Source: Clostridiales bacterium (GTDB lineage Bacteria; Bacillota; Clostridia; WRLR01). Taken from it: a stretch of DNA of 9,090 nucleotides. Position numbers and translations under genes: made by a program. Location of the stretch: contig JAITSR010000141.1 in assembly GCA_031287655.1 (NCBI GenBank), positions 1 to 9,090 on the forward strand, given 5' to 3'. Positions 6,251 through 9,090 of this stretch are shown here, one piece after another. Every line of letters begins with the position of its first letter. Positions within the stretch are counted from its first letter, which is position 1. The notes under the pieces are model-generated. The model had not been told where the DNA came from, ran no database searches, and saw nothing but the letters and a program-made list of their open reading frames with translations.

Positions 6251-7616
6251 GGTCGTCCCCCCTCCCGTCGTCGCCGATGCCGCCGTCGATGTCACTACTG
6301 ATGCCGCCTCTGTCGCCGCTTTCGGCGCCGCCGCTGTACCAGCCGCCGTCGGCCTCATCGTCCCTGTCGCTCCCACCGGTGTCGCGGCCGAGCGTCAGCA
6401 GACAGATTTTGCGCGGCAGCGAGCCCCCTGAAAACGTCATGTCCGCCTTCAAAGCCTCCGCCCTCGCGTGCTCTATCACAATCCCAAGCCCCTCGCCCAG
6501 CCGCTCCTCGATGAGCTCAGCGAAACGGCGCGACATCTCGACGAGCATTTTCGGCGTGTAAACCTGCCGGATCAGCCGGTCCATGTCGATCATATCGGAA
6601 AACCGGTTGAACTGCTCGTTTGCGATCTCGTTTTGAATCCGCATCCAGAGCGCCTGATACGACTTGATCCCGGCGCTTTCGTTGTCGAACAGCTTCCGGT
6701 GGCCCGCAAAGACAAACATCGCGCAGGACAGCGTATCAATGTCGTCGACCAGCTCGCGGATGCTTTCGTAGGCGTCCTCCCGGTGCATTTTTGTGTACTG
6801 GACGTCGTCCAGAACCGACAGCTCCGCGAGCGCGTCCAAGTCGTCGATCCCGACGACGAGACCATTGTAGCCCGCGGTTTTTAAGACTTCGATCAGGGAG
6901 CGCAGCATATGGCGCGCGTTATATTTTGTGATACGGCTGGGCGACAGGCCGAGCCTGCGGATCGCGGGCATCCGGACCTCTTTTGCGCCCGAGAGCCAAC
7001 CGTACAGGAGCGCGCGGCTCTGAGGCTCAAGGATCGGATAGCCGAGCGCGTCGCCGGTCAGAATACCGCAGCAGATCGCAAAATTATTGTCGATACGGGG
7101 ATTTTTCAGAAACAGGAGATTGAGCTGTTCGCGCATTTCGCGGCGCGTCAGCGCGTCAAAGCGTCCGGTCCCCGAAAGATAATCCGCAAACGTACCGCCC
7201 TCCGGGATGTCCGCCGCGTCATACCCCATTTCTCGGACGACGGCCTTTGCGCACTTTTTGATGCAGTCCTGCAAATCGGCGTACATGAGGATCGCAGTAT
7301 AGATTTCTTTAAAATCGTAGAGTTTGGTCGCGCGCGCCGAGAGCTGCGCCGTCTTGAAGCCGTCTTGGGCCGCGTGGTGCAGGAACAGGCGCAGACAGTG
7401 CGTTTTGCCGCTGCCGGAGTTGCCGGTGACAAACTTGATTTTGCTCCCGCCGAGCGCGATGTACTGTTTTAAATACTGCTCCCTCCAAAAGTTGGTGACA
7501 AAACCGATGCCGACCGAAAGGCGCTCCAACAGCGCGCCGTCAATCGGCGGGAGACCGGCCGCAAGCGAGGCGAGATCCGCGTCTGCGGCGTGTGCGAGCT
7601 GATCCGCTATGGGCAT
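6237..7616 (-). CDS. Second P-loop ATPase, DUF2791-like, with Gly/Asp-rich tail
   Basis: A 459-aa protein. Walker A is VTGNSGSGKTH (Gly65 to Thr72) and Walker B is LVVGIDDLDAL (Asp258, Asp259), with a later FAGHRKLF (303-310) in the place of a sensor strand. The order, spacing and length of the core (1-410) resemble the neighbouring BrxD-like ATPase, so the two are probably distant paralogues of one ATPase pair. Residues 411-459 are a low-complexity tail with about 16 Gly and 12 Asp in 49 residues, presumably disordered. Its codons hold the ribosome binding site and start of the next gene. ATG 7616 has AAAGGAG 6 bases upstream and follows the previous stop by 18 bases. The Asp-Asp Walker B instead of Asp-Glu leaves open whether it hydrolyses ATP well. 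The role in a DNA-processing complex is inferred from context. Confidence 0.75.
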   Translation of the reverse strand: MPIADQLAHAADADLASLAAGLPPIDGALLERLSVGIGFVTNFWREQYLKQYIALGGSKIKFVTGNSGSGKTHCLRLFLHHAAQDGFKTAQLSARATKLYDFKEIYTAILMYADLQDCIKKCAKAVVREMGYDAADIPEGGTFADYLSGTGRFDALTRREMREQLNLLFLKNPRIDNNFAICCGILTGDALGYPILEPQSRALLYGWLSGAKEVRMPAIRRLGLSPSRITKYNARHMLRSLIEVLKTAGYNGLVVGIDDLDALAELSVLDDVQYTKMHREDAYESIRELVDDIDTLSCAMFVFAGHRKLFDNESAGIKSYQALWMRIQNEIANEQFNRFSDMIDMDRLIRQVYTPKMLVEMSRRFAELIEERLGEGLGIVIEHARAEALKADMTFSGGSLPRKICLLTLGRDTGGSDRDDEADGGWYSGGAESGDRGGISSDIDGGIGDDGRGDDHGGF

Positions 7617-7634
7617 GGCGCTCTCCTTTCACGT

Positions 7635-8423
7635 TCAATCCGCGTTGATGAATCGGATCGTCGACAGAAAAAATTCCTTGCCTTCCTGATTCGTGACCCG
7701 GATTGCCTGCGCGTTGTTGCGGCTCGGCCCAAATTCCCACTTCCGGCCGTCGCCGATGTCGACGGGCGGCGTCGCGAAAAGCCGGGCGAGGTCAAACGCG
7801 TAACTCTTTCGGTCATACTCCCGGCGGTGCCGCCCCATTGGCGCGAGGTAGGCGTAAAGGGGCGAGAGCGGCATGTCCTTGTCGGCGCGGGTCGAAGGGC
7901 GCTCTCTCTGCTGATACAGGACCGCCGTGTCATACGCGGCCGCGAGCTCAGACGCGAACTGCGTCGGGTTGAACGCCGCGGCGTACAGCTTTGTCCGATT
8001 CTTTTTGATCGTGGCCGCCAGAGTCGTTGGGCGCAGGCAGGAGACCTTGCGCTTGTCGACATACACGTCGCTGTTTTCGGCGTCGAACCGGACGCGGTAT
8101 GGGAAAATTTCATAGAGACCGGCGCCGCCTTCCAATTCGATGCCCTCGGCCTCGCAGCACGCGGCAAATTGGCGCGCAAAATCGCCGGACTCCATATAGT
8201 TCTTGTAATCAAAGGCCGAAGCCGCCGAGCGCAGTGTGTCATACGCCTCGGCCAGTGTGGCGAGGGAATCGCCGAGGGCTGAGATGTCGCGGTTCCCGGC
8301 TTTGATGTCGCCGAGTCCTACATTGCCCGTCGCGCGCTTTAGGAGCCGCTGACAGCTGGCGAGCTTGCTTTTCGCGTCGGTTGAGAGCGCGGCGTATTGT
8401 TCAAAAAATTCCTCAAAATCCAT
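7635..8423 (-). CDS. Conserved-looking protein of unknown function, first gene of the ATPase operon
   Basis: A 262-aa soluble protein that I do not recognise. Residues 1-95 look helical (MDFEEFFEQYAALSTDAKSK and following heptad-like stretches). Residues 100-125 look like beta strands (YEIFPYRVRF, DVYVDKRKV). Residues 130-170 are basic then helical (ATIKKNRTKLYAAAFNPTQF), and the C-terminal part is again strand-rich. There is no signal peptide, membrane segment or obvious catalytic motif. The basic KKNRTK and RHRREYDRK clusters would suit a nucleic-acid-contacting or scaffolding subunit, but that is a guess. ATG 8423 is chosen for AAAGGA 10 bases upstream; an in-frame ATG at 8453 lacks a ribosome binding site. 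It leads the operon and is followed after 18 bases by the first ATPase, so it is probably a dedicated partner of the ATPase pair. Confidence 0.8.
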   Translation of the reverse strand: MDFEEFFEQYAALSTDAKSKLASCQRLLKRATGNVGLGDIKAGNRDISALGDSLATLAEAYDTLRSAASAFDYKNYMESGDFARQFAACCEAEGIELEGGAGLYEIFPYRVRFDAENSDVYVDKRKVSCLRPTTLAATIKKNRTKLYAAAFNPTQFASELAAAYDTAVLYQQRERPSTRADKDMPLSPLYAYLAPMGRHRREYDRKSYAFDLARLFATPPVDIGDGRKWEFGPSRNNAQAIRVTNQEGKEFFLSTIRFINAD

Positions 8424-8468
8424 GAAAACACCATCCTTTTTGTTTTTGCGCATGAGAATATATCTGCG

Positions 8469-8488
8469 GCAAGTCGTCGCAAGTCGTC
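8469..8488. repeat. Perfect tandem 10-bp repeat in the operon leader
   Basis: GCAAGTCGTC occurs twice head to tail with no spacer, flanked by GCGG on the left and CCGC on the right. It lies between the predicted minus-strand transcription start (about 8513) and the first gene of the ATPase operon. One repeat unit per DNA turn would place two protein contacts on the same helix face, as in an operator. It could also be chance slippage. Confidence 0.6.
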
Positions 8489-8511
8489 CGCGATCACATG
8501 CCAAAATCGCA

Positions 8512-8539
8512 TTGACTTAATTCTATAGTCCGGTATAAT
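8512..8539 (+). promoter_or_regulatory. Sigma-A promoter of the SF2 helicase gene
   Basis: TTGACT (8512-8517, five of six matching the consensus) is followed by a 16-bp spacer and a perfect TATAAT (8534-8539). The predicted start is near 8546, leaving a leader of about 100 bases before ATG 8646. The two -35 boxes of this and the opposing promoter form an inverted repeat, ATTGAC and GTCAAT. Confidence 0.75.
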
Positions 8540-8548
8540 GAATGTCAA
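8520..8548 (-). promoter_or_regulatory. Sigma-A promoter of the unknown-ATPase-ATPase-MATE operon
   Basis: On the minus strand a perfect TTGACA (8548-8543) is followed by a 17-bp spacer and TAGAAT (8525-8520, five of six matching TATAAT). The predicted start is near 8513, giving a leader of about 90 bases to ATG 8423. The whole promoter lies inside the helicase promoter on the other strand. Confidence 0.75.
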
Positions 8549-8578
8549 TCGAAATTTGAATTTTTAGACAGATGCAAA

Positions 8579-8634
8579 AGCGGAAGTGTAAGACGATTGT
8601 GAACACGTTCCGCTGATAGTTTAGCAGAAGCGGA
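8579..8634 (+). promoter_or_regulatory. Helicase leader with alternative hairpins
   Basis: AGCGGAAGTGT (8579-8589) pairs with ACAC and TTCCGCT (8603-8614) with one bulged G (8607), an 11-bp stem with a 13-base loop. The 3' arm TCCGCT (8609-8614) can instead pair with AGCGGA (8629-8634), which is the only purine-rich, ribosome-binding-like stretch ahead of ATG 8646. The two folds exclude each other, an arrangement that could gate translation. No known riboswitch class is recognised. Confidence 0.4.
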
Positions 8635-8645
8635 TTCGAGCGTTT

Positions 8646-9090
8646 ATGGCGATGATGGCGGGGAGCGCAATCGGGAGCGGCGACGGAAACGTTGCCGACG
8701 GCGGGAACGCGGGCGGATACCCGCTGCGCAGATGGCAGCGCGAATGTCTGCGGGCATGGGTTCGGGCCGGGCGGCGCGGCATTGTCGACGTCGCGACCGG
8801 GGCGGGCAAAACGGCGCTGGCCCTCGCGGCGGTCAAGGAGGCGGAGGCGCGGACGGAGGGCGGACAGATGCGTGTCCGCGTGATCGTGCCTAAGGTATTC
8901 CTCGCGCGGCAGTGGCTCACGGATATCATGGCGCAGCTGGGTGTCCGGCGCGGGGAGATCGGGATTTGTTCCGGAGAACTGAGGGAGCCGGACCGGCGCG
9001 TGACGATTTATGTGCTCAACACGGCGCGCACGGCTGTTTCAAAGCATATTTTGGACGATCTGCGGTCGGGGCGGTCGGTTTTTCTGATCT
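8646..9090 (+). CDS. SF2 (DEAD/DEAH-like) helicase, N-terminal part, cut by the window edge
   Basis: The first 148 codons of an open frame that runs off the window. Residues 26-38 (PLRRWQRECLRAW) match the Q-motif region of SF2 helicases with Gln31. Walker A/motif I is ATGAGKT (50-56), and VIVPKVFLARQWL (79-91) fits motif Ia. The last residues, SVFLI, are the hydrophobic strand that normally leads into the DExH motif, so the sequence stops just short of Walker B. This N-terminal layout resembles Type III restriction Res-subunit, XPB-like and Rad25-like translocases. The first 25 residues are Gly/Ala-rich and poorly conserved in type, so the exact start is uncertain: ATG occurs at 8646, 8652 and 8655, and an in-frame TAG at 8622 limits any extension. 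The ribosome binding site is weak (AGCGGA, 11 bases upstream of 8646). The gene is divergent from the ATPase operon and probably functions with it. Confidence 0.85.
   Translation, partial: MAMMAGSAIGSGDGNVADGGNAGGYPLRRWQRECLRAWVRAGRRGIVDVATGAGKTALALAAVKEAEARTEGGQMRVRVIVPKVFLARQWLTDIMAQLGVRRGEIGICSGELREPDRRVTIYVLNTARTAVSKHILDDLRSGRSVFLI

Larger units (their letters stand above)
8424..8645. promoter_or_regulatory. Divergent control region between the ATPase operon and helicase
   Basis: This 222-bp gap is clearly less GC-rich in its centre than the genes around it and contains no gene. It holds two overlapping opposed promoters, the tandem repeat in the minus-strand leader, and the hairpin-forming helicase leader, each listed separately. 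Nothing else in the gap is supported. Confidence 0.7.

Noticed and set aside
7590..8282. A 230-codon plus-strand frame opposite the unknown 262-aa protein
   Set aside because: It lacks a ribosome binding site and is Arg/Val/Gly-rich. The minus frame has good ribosome binding site, operon spacing and a more natural composition.
8621..8929. A 102-codon minus-strand frame opposite the helicase start
   Set aside because: The opposite frame carries Q-motif, Walker A and motif Ia in correct order.
5006..9090. Calling the locus a BREX system
   Set aside because: Only a BrxD-like ATPase and a helicase are shared. PglX/BrxX methylase, PglZ phosphatase and the large BrxC/PglY ATPase are absent from the window.

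Overview
The window looks like chromosomal DNA from a GC-rich (about 60% by eye) Gram-positive-type bacterium, most likely a Clostridia-like Firmicute. The grounds are purine-rich AGGAG-type ribosome binding sites, consensus sigma-A promoters, a tRNA-Gly without an encoded CCA, and a CsaB/TagA pair of the kind that builds secondary cell-wall polysaccharide in S-layer-bearing Firmicutes. The species cannot be named from the sequence.

Left part (1-3294): a minus-strand tRNA-Gly(UCC) with an exact-consensus promoter (TTGACA, 17 bp, TATAAT) and a leader hairpin. Divergent from it is a plus-strand two-gene cell-wall unit. The first gene encodes an unusual single chain that joins a GT4 glycosyltransferase to a CsaB-type pyruvyl transferase. 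The second, overlapping it by 8 bases, encodes a TagA/WecG-type N-acetylmannosaminyl transferase. Together they probably build and pyruvylate the ManNAc-containing glycan that anchors SLH-domain surface proteins.

Middle (3295-3585): a convergent gap packed with five hairpins. Its two ends carry a near-identical inverted repeat (core TATTCGGAAA), so it resembles a small non-autonomous or MITE-like intergenic element rather than a pair of ordinary terminators.

Right part (3586-9090): a minus-strand, tightly spaced four-gene set. In order of transcription it holds an unrecognised 262-aa protein (8423-7635), a P-loop ATPase with a Gly/Asp-rich tail (7616-6237), a second P-loop ATPase of the BREX BrxD/DUF2791 type (6250-5006), and a MATE-family transporter (4959-3586). 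Divergent from it starts an SF2 helicase (8646 to the window end, cut just before the expected DExH motif). The two transcription units are fired by fully overlapping, almost perfectly two-fold symmetric promoters (8512-8548), so polymerase can probably occupy only one direction at a time. The minus leader carries a perfect tandem 10-bp repeat and the helicase leader carries mutually exclusive hairpins. The unknown protein, two DUF2791-type ATPases and SF2 helicase resemble a DNA-processing or anti-phage module related to, but distinct from, BREX. No methylase, PglZ or nuclease is visible here, so other components, if any, should lie beyond the right edge.
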